From contig SSNU01000108.1 in NCBI GenBank assembly GCA_012064415.1, positions 9,662-73,661 on the forward strand: DNA of 64,000 nt. The letters are read 5' to 3'. This DNA is from Gyrodactylus bullatarudis (taxonomy: Eukaryota; Platyhelminthes; Monogenea; Gyrodactylidea; Gyrodactylidae). Position numbers and translations under genes: made by a program. The notes beneath the pieces are model-generated. The model saw nothing but the letters and a program-made list of their open reading frames with translations, did no database searches and had not been told where the DNA came from. Shown piece after piece: positions 33,240 to 44,701 of the stretch; the stretch's first letter is position 1; every line of letters begins with the position of its first letter.

Positions 33240-34761
33240 ATGCCGAGCTTCTTCTAAAATATTCCTCAGCATAGACTGGTAAAATGGCTAACCGAAATCT
33301 TGACCCCCCTGAGAAATGAGTTGTGCAAATATTCGGGGAAAAATTCAGTGGAGTTTGTGTCCAAACTACTAGATGTAAACTTTGAATAATCCCAATTAAT
33401 GTCCTTTGATGTCAGTTCAATGTTTACAGAAGTGCCATTAAGAGAAACGGTTGAGTTTATAAGTGAGAAAATTAACAAATATCCATCTATTTGCAGAATT
33501 CCTCCTAACGTTATTCCTGACCTGATTATGATGACTGTTCAAAATATTGATTTTAAATATTGTGGCAATTACTACAAACAGATCGATGGAGTCGCGATGG
33601 GTAATTCAATCGGTCCTCTACTTGCTGACATATTCCTCTCATCACTGGAGTTAGGAAAGATGAAGATTTAGTTGGTGAATGTCGCTTCTACTCCCGATAC
33701 ATAGACAATACCTTCTTAGTTCTTGATTAAAATGCCGATGCAAAGATGATCTTGGATAAATTGAACAATATGCATCCAAATATCGAATTCACGTCCGAAG
33801 AGGAAGATGAGGGCTCCCTGAATTACCTAGATGTTTTTGTGACAAAAGTGAATGAAGTAACTCAAACGAGAATCTACAGAAAGAAATCCGTGCCGACATA
33901 GTTCTTGCCCTTCCTAAGTTACAGTCCCGCGTGTCAGAAAAAAAGTTTAGTCAGAAACGAGTTTTTGAAAATAGAGAGAATAACGTCTGAATCGAAAAAA
34001 TCCGAAGACAAAGAGATTCTAAAGAAGTTACTAATGATGGATGGGTACCCTGAGGCGTTTATCGATAAACATTTTAGTTAGCAACAGAAAGCCGAAAATG
34101 ATGTGGAGGAACTGACTCTAATTTACCTGAGTGTACCGTTTAAAGGAGATGCTGCCCATCAGGTGCTGAACAACAAGCTGCAGTAGATAACAAAGAAGGC
34201 ATTCCCAGGATACAGATTACAAATCTTAAATAAGACAACGAAGCTGCTACCAGATCCAAAGAAGGACCAAATACCCTGGCTCGAAAGAAAGGGGTTGATC
34301 TACCAGTTCAAATGCAACTGTGGTGCATCATATGCTGGACAAACTGTGAGACAAAAAGTAAGGTTCAAGGAACATCTGACAAAGGGAAACAAAGGGTCAG
34401 CAGTACAAGAGCATCTTGAATCAACAAATCACACGGAAGATATGAACAACTTCAGTATCCTCTACCAGGCCACTTGAATAATCCACGTCCGGTCAGGTTT
34501 CTAAAATCCTCAATGATCCACCTCTTTGTTCTTCAACTCGAGTGCCAGAGAACCAAAAAGTTGATTCAAAACCAATTGGTAAATCAATGCAATTAATCCG
34601 ATGTCTCTGCCCCATCTACAATTACAAGTGTGAATGGAAGTGCAAGCCAAGAGAAGTTAGTAATCAATCAATTCACAGCCTGTAATTAATGGTAGCACAG
34701 AGAAGTCAAACCTCCCTCCAACCAACACAAAAAAGATGGATGAATTCGTCAAGAGAAGATA
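33240..34761 (+). pseudogene. Penelope-like element: RT palm, GIY-YIG endonuclease, tail
   Basis: In frames broken by several stops the plus strand encodes LVKWLTEILTPLRNELCKY (33278), MSFDVSSMFTEVPLRETVEF (33399), the PLE signature YKQIDGVAMGNSIGPLLADI, and then RYIDNTFLVLD where the YxDD box should be: the second catalytic aspartate is replaced by asparagine. LNYLDVFVTKV, a connector (MDGYPEAFIDKHFS) and the GIY-YIG domain follow (GLIYQFKCNCGASYAGQTVR, then KVRFKEHLTKG, with the Cys-X-Cys motif). The tail ends MDEFVKRR at about 34758. The N-terminal third is missing. This is the most complete PLE coding region in the window, but it is dead through stops and the D-to-N change. Confidence 0.85.
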
Positions 34762-35975
34762 ACTCAATCAGCCCTGGAGACTGTTACAATTTTTAACATT
34801 TTGCAACCCTCACCCCTTATGTTTTATCCCTAAAAACTATTTGAACAAATAAGAGGAATTCACATATGCTCAGAAATTTAATATAAATATCAAGCCGGCG
34901 TGAAACATAAGCTTCATCACTAAATATTTACTCGATTTCTAATTCCTTATGAAGATATCTTCGTCATCAGAAAAATAATATTCTTGATGAAGTTCGAATA
35001 TTATCGTAAAAATGATGTGTTCATATCTAAATAAAATTAAAAAAACATTCTCTTGCGTTGAAAAACTAAATAACTAGATCATCTACGTTCAAGAAATTTA
35101 AATGTAATACATAGCATAACTAAGTGAACTAAACTTTGAGAAATAAACGCCCTTTTTTTCTTGAAAATGCTAATGATATCCTCCACAACATCATCCTAGA
35201 AACAAGTAAATCATACACTTTTTTTAACGATAATATTTGCGAACTTCATCAAGAATGAAATGAGTTTAGGAGCTAACTCAAATACACTTTTTTATTTTCT
35301 TTAATTTTAGGGCAGAGAATGAAAAAATATTCATCTTATCTCCTTCATTCTGATTTGTTCTTCGAATATTCTAATTCTATTGATTAATAAATGTGATAGT
35401 TTAAGGTTTGGCATTTTATACTATCTCTGGAGCAAAACAGAGCGCTGTGCCAATTTCACAATTGCCTGAATGAAAATGGAATTGATTTCATCGATTTTCC
35501 TCCTCGAAACCAAGTTCTCAATTTTTCAAATTTCAATGAAAGATAGTATTTTTTATTAAAAAGTTAATATAAATATTTTATTTGGGTACCAATAATAATA
35601 AAAATAATAATGAGATTATCAAACTTTGCATAACGAAAATAATTAAACTGTTTATTTTGTTACAATACGATCCTGAATAATGCTTATGTAAGCTGATAGG
35701 AGGAAGCCTCCCCATTAGCCGACTATCAGCCTAATCTAGAACCGCAGAGGGGTGCTAGTTTCTAATGAGACTTGTGCTAATTTTTATCTTATATTACTTC
35801 TTATCAAACCTCAAATGACTGACTTAATGAAACAATAAATTTCACTCATCTTAAGATCAAACGATAAGCCGAATGTATTTCAAAGAATAATAAAATATAA
35901 GTTGAACGACATATTTTTTTGACTACTATAGTAATATAAGTCATATTTCACTACCTATCTAAAATTAATAAACTA
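34762..35975. other. 1.2 kb without recognised gene
   Basis: AT-rich. Positions about 34890-34935 (ggcgtgaaacataagcttcatcac) and 55598-55625 (cagcgtgaaatatcaagctt) resemble each other and could be badly eroded hammerhead ends of PLEs, but the core is not readable. Confidence 0.4.
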
Positions 35976-36529
35976 AAGGTAAAAGTCCTTTAAAGTGAGA
36001 AGAAATAAATTAGAAGGGCATAGCTCCTCCTATATATAGGGCTAATTTGGGTTGAATATTATTGGTCAATGATAATCGAGGAAAGCTCGTTGGAAAATAT
36101 CACGTTATTTTCACCATGATCCTATCTAAGCTATTAAAATACATAAGAAATTGGAGTTTTTATTTAAAATTTATACAAACGAACTAATCTCATCTTCCTC
36201 TATAAGCACATGCAATTCATATTATTAAATCATACTAAATGAGAAAATTTTTCTATTTAGTATAATTTGAATTTAAAAATATACCATTAGAAAACTGATA
36301 AAAACTTGCTACCCGCCGTAAGGAAAACACACACACGTATCTTACTTAATACTCGTGCGTCTTTGAGCCTCTAATGTAAAGCAAACTTTTTCGGCTGAAC
36401 TTAAGATGAGCCTAACACTCTATAATCGTTAATATATCCCTTGTAAGTAGTTATGCAATATAAAAATATAATATAATTAATTAATATTTTAATAAAAAGC
36501 ATTAAATACTCACATCAGTTAATTTATTG

Positions 36530-36670
36530 ACAACATGAATTTACATAAAACTTTTTTGAACTAGTTCGGCAATAATTCCTGGATCAAGATCAATGTTCAT
36601 CTGAATACTTGAGGACAGGCCAGTTTTAATCCAACACAAGTATATTCGATCCTCGAATACCAATAATTAC
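36530..36670 (-). pseudogene. Tigger transposase C-terminal remnant in E3
   Basis: Minus-strand translation reads DRIYLCWIKTGLSSSIQMNI and LDPGIIAELVQKSFM. The CWIKTGL core fits the pogo C-terminal motif found in E1 and E2. This is the only coding trace of the original element. Confidence 0.55.
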
Positions 36671-36839
36671 ATTTAATACTACAATATATGATTAAGTTAT
36701 GTCATTGACTTTACAATCAAATTTTTTGAAAATGCTTCTGGTGTAAACAAAACATGTATTTTGAAGTGCTATTTTTTATTTAAGTTAACTCATTAGTATT
36801 AAAGAAATAAGTAATACATTTTTTTTTTGGTTTTAGTTA

Positions 36840-37925
36840 AGGAATCTCGAGTTAATTTCTTTCTTGAATTCAAATAAACTCATTCTTTTTATGATATTTG
36901 GTAACTTTTCAAATAATTTTTTGCTTCTCGTGAAGATTGCCAGATTTTTGATTTCTCCTTGTATTCTGTATCGAGTCTATGAAGACTTTGAGGAGTGAGG
37001 CACTTTTTGATAAGTAGAATGCTTTTGATATCTCTTCGAACCATTATTGATTCGGAAGGTAGACTGAGTTTTTTCCTGTATGGCTCAGACAGTTTACGTC
37101 GGAAAATTTTGGGAACTTTTCGAAGCTTCATAGACCATTAGGCTTCTCAGGATTCCAGCATCCTGCATCGGATCGTGCCATCATTTTGAAGAGAAAACTT
37201 TCATGAAGTCGTTTTTTATGCATTTATGAATCTGCATGCATCTTGATATGAAAGATCTATGGATATCTTTATAATGTTCTGTAAAGTCAAAAAAGTTATT
37301 ATATTTAACTCATAAGTCACGAATTGTGAATTTGGGATCGATTTTTTTTCATTCACAAGTAAATTTCCTTGTAAAGGGATTGTTGTGAAAGGTGTAATGA
37401 AGAGAGTTTTACTTTCATTGATGCTTAAGCCTAAGGCTTTTAAATCATTTGAAAGAATTTTTAGAGACCTGTTAATGAAATCAATGTCGATAAAGTCATC
37501 AAAACTATAGACAATCTTCATATCATCAGCATATTTGAAGATCTTAGCTCCAGTGACATTTATTTGAGAAAAAACAATATTTCTAGGAGATGTGAACATA
37601 CTCCGTGGGGATGACAGATTTCTATAATTTTCTGAATATAGATTTTGTCAAAGGCTTTAGACAAGTCAATATAAATTACGATAGATTTCTTTTTATCCTT
37701 GTTAAGAAACGATACGTAATTCAAGAAATTAAAAATATTGGTCTCAGAGGATTTGCCTTTACAGAATCCATGCTGATCAGGATCTATTTTTTTTATGTCA
37801 ATTATCCCAAGAATTTCGATGAAAAGAATTGAGTCAATAATTTTCATGAGGGTGTTTGTAAAGTTATTGGTCTAAAGTCATTACTATTGGATTTAAGAAT
37901 AGGGATAACTTTAGCGAGTAACATA
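36840..37925 (-). pseudogene. LINE family B, RT and C-terminal fragment (B2)
   Basis: The minus-strand frame 37847-37560 has KKIDPDQHGFCKGKSSETN and IVIYIDLSKAFDKIY (first catalytic aspartate). 37599-37216 has KIFKYADDMKIVYSFDDF (catalytic YADD) and LSINESKT. 37131-36889 has YRKKLSLPSESIMVRRDIKS and a C-terminal tail. Frameshifts separate these. The endonuclease and ORF1 are absent. It is distinct from family A by the YADDMKIV box and C-terminal sequence. It is inserted into E3. Confidence 0.8.
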
Positions 37926-38453
37926 TAAGTTATTTCACGAAAAGAATTATCATATGATAGAGAAAAATGATATCTTTATATCTATTGAAATCAAATATAA
38001 GAAAAACTCATTTCCTGAGCAGGATAAAAAATAACATCCAAGTTTCCCCATGTTTGTATAAATTTAAATAAAAAACTCTAATTTTTTATATATTTTAATA
38101 GCTTAGATTGGATTATGATGAAAAATAACGTGATATTCTCCAACGAGCTTTCTTCGATTCCTATTGGTTCATGTAATCGACCAATAATATTATTGTATTC
38201 TTGGAGAAGACATAATGGACACACGTGATTAGGGTACTTAAGAAGTTTTATTTATCGAGGATTAAAACAAACATCCCTATGGGTCAAATTGTATAAATCA
38301 TATTTGTTTAAATAATATTTGGCTCGAATATAAATGTGAGATAATATAAAGGATAATGCTTCTCAACGAATATTCAACCCAAATTAGCCCTACATATACT
38401 AGGAGCTATCCCCTTTTAATTTATCTCTTCTCACTTTACGGGACTTTCACCTG

Positions 38454-39090
38454 TATTACAATGCAAAAATGTCAAGCCTTTTCTAAAATCCATTTATCAT
38501 TTCTAAGCACTAAAAAATTGGGAAACATATCAATTTTAAACAGTTGTTACTCTTTCATGAAAAATTATCATCAAATGGTGAGCGAGAATAGAATGAAGCT
38601 TTTTCAAAACCACCGTCAAATAATGAAAATAACGCCTTACAGATGGCTTTTGATTCAAGAAGAAGAAGAACTGAGAATCTATGGCTACATAAGACCAGTT
38701 TTTTTAAGAAAAATAGAGTAATGAAAATTTCAATTAATCACCATTTAATATTATACAGCTAGAACGGTAGTACAGTGAAAATTATTTTTAAGATATAAAA
38801 TTTTTCTGGGTGTCTTTAAAAATAGAATCATGACGTTTGGTCATTTTTTTGTTTGACTACGAGTATTTTGTAATAACATTGGAAAAGAATAAAACGCATC
38901 TACAGGCTTCTTTATTTTTTTCATGTTAAAGCACATTTTTACTTCTAGAGTGATGATTACCCCACCTTAAAATCTCTACCCTTTCCCGACTAAAATTTGC
39001 CTTGTTTTTTTTTGATGACGGAGGAAACTGAATTTTTTAGGAATCTTTATTTCATTCATGTATTTCTATAAAAATCAATGATCAGTAAAA
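38454..39090. other. no recognised gene
   Basis: A 121-codon plus-strand frame (38356-38721) straddles the right end of E3, so most of its N-terminal half is TIR sequence. The remainder (NYHQMVSENRMKLFQNHRQ and so on) matches no family I know. Confidence 0.4.
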
Positions 39091-39099
39091 ACAATACTC

Positions 39100-40400
39100 T
39101 TAAATCTTTTCCATTGATAATGGATGTATTAGAAAAACAAACATTTCTTATTAAGAGGTCTTGGCGCTATATCGAGCATTGGTCGAAATTTCAAGTCCTC
39201 TGGATATCTGGATTTTTTCGGGCATTGAAATGGTTTTTGGTTAGATATGGAAATTCAATACTCTAGTCACAGTATTGAAACAGTCGTTCGCATCTTTTGA
39301 ACTTGCTGTTAGTTTTTCTGTTAATTCTAAGAATGTTTCGAACCCTATGTCTGTTTCAACATGCAGTTTTGCTTTGTTTGGAATTCAAAATTTAGGTCCG
39401 AGACTTAAGATTTGTTTCGCCTGCAGGGAACACCCTTTTTCTGAAAAATTTTAAACCGATGAATCAAACTTTGGAAATAAAGCATCATCTTTGCTTTCAT
39501 GAAAATTTGTAACTTAAAGGCTAACACATGTATTGTTAAATAAACATTTTTCTATTCAAAAATTGATTCTTTTCGTATGATATGTTGGTAATTTCATTTA
39601 TTGCCGTCAGAACCTTATCTTTGACATCGTCTGGAATAGGGTCGAGTCATTGAAAGCTGCGAATTTTTGAAACTGGTATTCTTCTATTTTCTCGCGGTGC
39701 TCAATTGTCCATTTTGTGACAAATTCAGCAGCAATCCAAACAATGGTTATAAATCTCGAGATGTGCTATCATTTCAACTAAGTTTTTCGAGTAGGGCGAC
39801 AAAAATTATGCAATTTTCAAAAAATAAAATACCATTTTCAAAAAATATGTCGAAACAAGAGACCTCTATTCAATTCTAAGCAAGTTTAGTTGTTTGCAGG
39901 TCGAAATCACCGAATTTTATATCATTCGAATCGGAATTCAAAATTATACCAAGCTGATTATTTTCAATGCAAAATATTGACTTTGGCCAGAGTTCTATAG
40001 ACTTAAAATCAGAACCCATTCTCTTTTAATTTTCATGAAATTAAACGTGAAAGTCGGTTTCTCGTTTAGGGGGCCCCCTTTGCCTCTGTTATTGAAGCTA
40101 TTGAGTGGAGGTCTTTGTCTACCTTATTGTATGGATTTGTTAGGGTTTGATGAAGAAATAAAACTGTATGGGTATTCATCTTGTTTCAAGAGAGCTTCAA
40201 ATTTCATCTTTTCTTTTTCAATTTTCTGTTGAAACCAATCATTCTTTTGAGAGAAAGGCGTTACTTCCTATAATTTTTTTTCGGTGAGAAGCTATGGAAT
40301 GGCAAGAAATAAGTGGGATCATTTATCTTTCTTTGTATTCTTGCACCATCTCGCACAATTCTAGTAATGTAAAACCAAGAATGAAAATATATATCCTGCA
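39100..40400 (-). pseudogene. decayed Penelope-like element
   Basis: The minus strand from about 40400 reads LLELCEMVQEYKER, KKIIGSNAFLSKE and LVSTEN, then KMKFEALLKQDEYPYSFI. These align in order with LEIHEMVREQ, NSGVSNAFLSIDQLVSAEF and the KL-AL-NGYPE-FIEK region of better-preserved copies. Lower down (39700-39250), DPIPDDVKDKVLTAINEITN and ILSLGPKF with ETDIGFETFLELTEKL resemble the N-terminal, pre-RT part of PLEs, perhaps from an adjacent copy. Many stops are present. The first part is reasonably supported; the N-terminal part is tentative. Confidence 0.5.
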
Positions 40401-40819
40401 AATTCTCAATTGAAAACGAACTAATATGTAAAGCACTTATAATATTCTCCCTCTGCGTAAATTGTTGCTTGAATATCTGTGATAAATTATCAGTGATAAC
40501 TTATTGACCTCATTGAAAAAAACTATTAAGGAGTGATCCGACAAAAAAATTATCGAAACAAATATTGATAACATCAGTATAACTAGTAGGATTACAGAAG
40601 AGAGATTATGATATCCTTCTATCTTGGCCATGGAAAAAAGAGGGCTGAATGATATATTACACGGTGTACACAAAAGTTTCTAATCGCGTGATTTTCACAC
40701 ATTTGGTACAGTTTTCTCTCCTGATCACGAAACTGAAATCCGTTTTTAATTTAAAATATATTTGAGATCTCCACATTGATCCAATGTTTTCGATCCTAGT
40801 TTTTATTGGAATCAAATTA

Positions 40820-41734
40820 CACTAAACTCTCTGAAAAATGTGTGACTGGAAAACCCGACGCACAAAATAAAAACAATGGTTTACTCATGAGTATTATGAT
40901 GAAGATATAATAAATTCATTTGAGATTTGAAAGATTTTAGGGCCGAAGATGAATTAATTTCTGGTTAGATTTGATGAAATTTTGAATTTACACTAAACGT
41001 TTATAGCATTTTCTCCTCAACCTTAGCTCAAGTAATAATAAGAAATTTTTTTCTTCTCATAGAAGCATAAAAATAATACCATCGGATGCAGAATGAAAAA
41101 CTGTTACATCTCCGTAAATCTCAGCCCGTAATAGAATTCTATCATATCCTTCTGTCACTATTGTCACAATATGTTTGCATTGTAAGAAATGACCGGGTAC
41201 TGTAGAATCCTAATTGTATGTTTCCCCAACTTCCTCACAAAACTAAAAACACAGTATTGGATAAAAGTGGGTCTCCCTACAAGATCTGTTTGCATTACGT
41301 CATCGTTATGAAAAAAACGGAGGTCTGTAACTAAATTCTGAATGATTTTTTCCCAAATTCATTTGAAAACTAAAAATGAAATCATATGAACTTCAAACTC
41401 GTCTAGTTTTTAGCCAGAATTATATTTCTGGCTGAGATTTACGGAGATGTAACAGTTTTTCATTCTGCATCCGATGGTATTATTTTTATGCTTCTATGAG
41501 AAGAAAAAAATTTCTTATTATTACTTGAGCTAAGGTTGAGGAGAAAATGCTATAAACGTTTAGTGTAAATTCAAAATTTCATCAAATCTAACCAGAAATT
41601 AATTCATCTTCGGCCCTAAAATCTTTCAAATCTAATGAATTTATTATATTTTCATCATAATACTCATGAGTAAACCATTGATTTTATTTTGTGCGTCGGG
41701 TTTTCCAGTCATACATTTTTTAGAGAGTTTAGTG
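40820..41734. mobile_element. foldback element with ~300-bp arms, TA flanks
   Basis: The left arm 40820-41129 and right arm 41431-41734 are near-perfect inverted repeats. The tips are cactaaactctct and agagagtttagtg, with TA outside both (40818-40819, 41735-41736). The spacer (about 300 bp) has no coding potential. The target dinucleotide suggests Tc1/mariner or pogo mobilisation. Arms are over 90% identical by eye. Confidence 0.85.
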
Positions 41735-41736
41735 TA

Positions 41737-42140
41737 TTGAGCTTATTATCAAGCTTAATATAACGAGTGATATGTCATTTTGACAGAAATATTATGTAGA
41801 ATAGCATAAAAAAATTTTATTTCGATAAAACTTTTTGGTTTGAGTTTTACACCTTTAAAGTGCCTAAAATGCATATCATATTCAGATTATTTTGATTTGA
41901 GCATCAATCGATTCGTAACATCGAGCTGAGAAAAAAAAAGTTTCTAGCTCAGAATAGTAAAAAGTTATGGTGGTTTTCCTATTAAAAATAATTAATTAAT
42001 ACTAAGGATAGGCAAATACTGGGGAAAAATAGAGGGGATCCGCTTCTTTGAATATATGATTTGTACATCGGAAATATATCAGGTGTTGATTTTGAGGGTA
42101 AATATTAAGGGGTTACTCTAATTAGCATAAAATGGGAGTA
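41737..42140. other. no recognised gene
   Basis: AT-rich spacer between the foldback element and the Merlin element. Nothing recognised. Confidence 0.5.
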
Positions 42141-42148
42141 GGTCAATA

Positions 42149-44141
42149 GGCTAAATGATACAATAGCGCAACACCTTGAAAATGCCATCTATGCCATCTA
42201 GTTAGTTTATATTAAAAATTATTATCAAATAATAAAATTTATTTATTAACGCAAAGAAATACTCACATAACAGATTGTTTGATGGATCTTAGCTTGCCAT
42301 AAATTGGTCATATATTCCAATACCCTTTTGCTGGACATTTACTGATTTAACCGTGAAATAAAAATATTTATCTTACTACCTAATGCATTTTTACAGTCCA
42401 ATTGAGTTGTTGAGGGAGCTCCAATTATCTATACCCTGAATAGTCATATCGAAAAATTATTTAAAGGTTTTCAAATCCTTAGCCTTTAAAAAAAATAGGA
42501 AAAGAGTAATAGTAGTTTGTTTGTATTATGTCATCAGCATTCCATATTATTTTTGAAAAGCATGGAAGAAATTGACATTTTCAGTCCCATCATTCCTATA
42601 TCGTAAATAACATTAGAGAATGTACACGAGTTTAACCTCGTTAACCTCATGGCCAGTTTCAATTTGAGGAAGGATGCTATTCATCTATGTCAACGTCTTT
42701 GTCTTATTGCTGTTCATCCTGTTCAGCATGATTGTCTACAAACGATGTAGCTGAATAGAAGAAAGAGTTCGATTGATAGGTTCTCATAGGTTCTCTGTAA
42801 CAAATGCAGAAAGTTTGTGAACATAAGACAAGGTAAGATAATAATATAATTCCTTATGCACTTTTTTCGAATACTCAAAATTGGCTCTGATACAGATCTT
42901 GGCTGTTTGTTGTGTTATCAAGTCTGGCTTCAACTTGAAATGCATCCAAGACAACGTCAAGATATGCAGCAAGACCGCAGTTGACTGGACTAATTTTGTG
43001 AGAGACATATTCGTCAACAAGTTCTTCGATCAAGACAACGTGGTTGGAGGTTTTGCAAAGGAGGTCCAGATTGACGAGACGCACGTTGTAAACCGAAAGT
43101 ATCACCGAGGTCGACAACTTGCAACTTAGGTTTGGATCTTCGGTGGAGTCGATGAGGACGGACAAGTTTTCATGAAAGTTGTTGAAAAACGAGACAAAGA
43201 AACGCTCCATGGACTGATACGAAAACACATCGCCCCTGGCTCGTTAATTGTCTGCGATGATTGGACAGCCTTTTCTGGCATCGAGAAATACGGCTACTCG
43301 AGATCAGTTGTTGTACATAAGTACGAATTTGTGAATGAAGAAGGATTTCATACAAATAAAATTGAATCTATATGGGGAGCCTTCAAAAGAATATTCTTAA
43401 ACATTAGAAACAAGAAAGCTGATCTATTAGAACCCTACGTGGCTGAATATCTGTACAAGTATAACCACAAAACGGATAGGATGAGAGAGTTTCTGAGATA
43501 TCTTAGAGAAATGTATCCGTTAGAATAAAGTCATTCATTATTTTCAAACAACATTTATTAATAGGAACCATTAAAAATAGAATTGAGATATGTCTAGCTT
43601 CTCAACATCAACAATCTTATCAAGTTTGATATAGTCCTTCCATTTATCAGTTTCGGTTATAGCATAGTTTGTATCTTTTGTAGACTTGGATCTGACATGG
43701 CTGAGAAACTCCATATTTAGGTTATTTTAAATAATGATTATGATTTGAAATACTGATGACATAATACAAACAAACTACTATTACTCTTTTCCTATTTTTT
43801 TAAAAGGCTAAGGATTTGAAAACCTTTAAATAATTTTTCGATATGACTATTCAGGGTATAGATAATTGGAGCTCCCTCAACAACTCAATTGGACTGTAAA
43901 AATGCATTAGGTAGTAAGATAAATATTTTTATTTCACGGTTAAATCAGTAAATGTCCAGCAAAAGGGTATTGGAATATATGACCAATTTATGGCAAGCTA
44001 AGATCCATCAAACAATCTGTTATGTGAGTATTTCTTTGCGTTAATAAATAAATTTTATTATTTGATAATAATTTTTAATATAAACTAACTAGATGGCATA
44101 GATGGCATTTTCAAGGTGTTGCGCTATTGTATCATTTAGCT
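42149..44141 (+). mobile_element. Merlin-type DNA transposon with 389-bp TIRs and 8-bp target duplication
   Basis: The left arm 42149-42537 and right arm 43753-44141 are near-perfect inverted repeats (tips ggctaaatgatacaatagcg and cgctattgtatcatttagct). The octamer ggtcaata lies immediately outside both ends (42141-42148 and 44142-44149), which is the 8-bp duplication expected for Merlin/IS1016. A single transposase frame with one stop lies between. Total length is 1993 bp. TIRs of known Merlin elements are usually short, so arms of this length are unusual. Confidence 0.92.
42881..43528 (+). pseudogene. Merlin/IS1016-type transposase with one internal stop
   Basis: The ISXO2/IS1595-like DDE domain is readable in one frame apart from a TAG just after GRQLAT (43127-43129). 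Catalytic residues are D in VQIDETHVV, D in SLIVCDDWTAF and E in HTNKIESIWGAFKR, with the accompanying YHRGR and WIFGGVDEDG motifs. The C-terminus YLYKYNHKTDRMREFLRYL is complete and the stop is at 43526. The frame probably starts upstream of the methionine at 42881, since the preceding codons are open and the family has an N-terminal zinc ribbon and HTH there. A single nonsense change separates this copy from an intact DDE domain. Confidence 0.88.
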
Positions 44142-44254
44142 GGTCAATATAATTCAAGCTAGTTAAGTAATTTCAAGTTAAAAGTGAGTTTTACAGATAA
44201 TATTTGGGTGCAAATATCGTTTATAATTATTGAGAGAAGGAAAAACAGTTTGTA

Positions 44255-44332
44255 ATCTGTGGGGTCGAGGTTTTTCTTTCATGAGCATTTCAATTCGTAG
44301 ACGACACCTTTCCTATTGAGCTACAGTTGTAT
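44255..44332 (-). other. tRNA-like sequence (possible tRNA-Arg(ACG) pseudogene or SINE head)
   Basis: The minus strand contains tagctcaatagg, a perfect match to the Pol III A-box consensus, then ctacgaa (a possible anticodon loop with ACG), then cctcgacccc in the place of the B box. The acceptor and anticodon stems pair poorly, so a functional tRNA is unlikely. Confidence 0.35.
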
Positions 44333-44700
44333 CAGAAATTAAAGTCCTGTTAACACATTCATCATCCCATGGAATATTATAACTTTACTTTTATATATAT
44401 ACGGTTTTATTATTTTATAAATATAAGATATTAAGATTAACTAATCATGTAAACCTTGATTTGATCACATCCTAAGCAAGTAAAAATCATGTAATTTTTG
44501 ACACTTCCATATTTCACTTAATAAGTAGAATAAGAATCAAAAATTGTTATAAATGAAGTTGATTATTGCTAAATGTTTCATTTGTCATGTGAAAAGCTTG
44601 AATTATTCATTAGGAGAGGATATACAAGTTGGAGTCATTTTACACTAAAATAAAAAATGTGCTAATATTTTTTAAACAAGATCAAGGAATACATTAGTAA
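44333..44700. other. no recognised gene
   Basis: AT-rich. Possibly includes the left end of the Tc1-like relic that starts at 44702, but no TIR is recognised. Confidence 0.4.
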
Positions 44701-44701
44701 T

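Larger units (their letters stand above)
35976..38453 (-). mobile_element. long-TIR pogo/Tigger element E3
   Basis: The left tip aaggtaaaagtcctttaaag (one base off CAGG) and right tip ctttacgggactttcacctg are inverted and flanked by TA (35974-35975, 38454-38455). The arms match in blocks (aaattagccctacatatactaggagct against its complement near 36015-36045). The tip is the same family as E2. The minus strand contains a Tigger C-terminal motif (36530-36670) and an inserted LINE B fragment (36840-37925). Positions 37921-38050 also match 24765-24910 of E2. Confidence 0.75.

Noticed and set aside
34890..34935. Possible ninth hammerhead (ggcgtgaaacataagcttcat), with a relative near 55598
   Set aside because: The CUGANGA core is absent and stems cannot be drawn with confidence.
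38356..38721. 121-codon frame across the right end of E3
   Set aside because: It begins inside the TIR and crosses the element border; no recognisable domain.
39667..40232. Plus-strand frames of 65-70 codons
   Set aside because: They overlap the minus-strand Penelope-like relic and match nothing.
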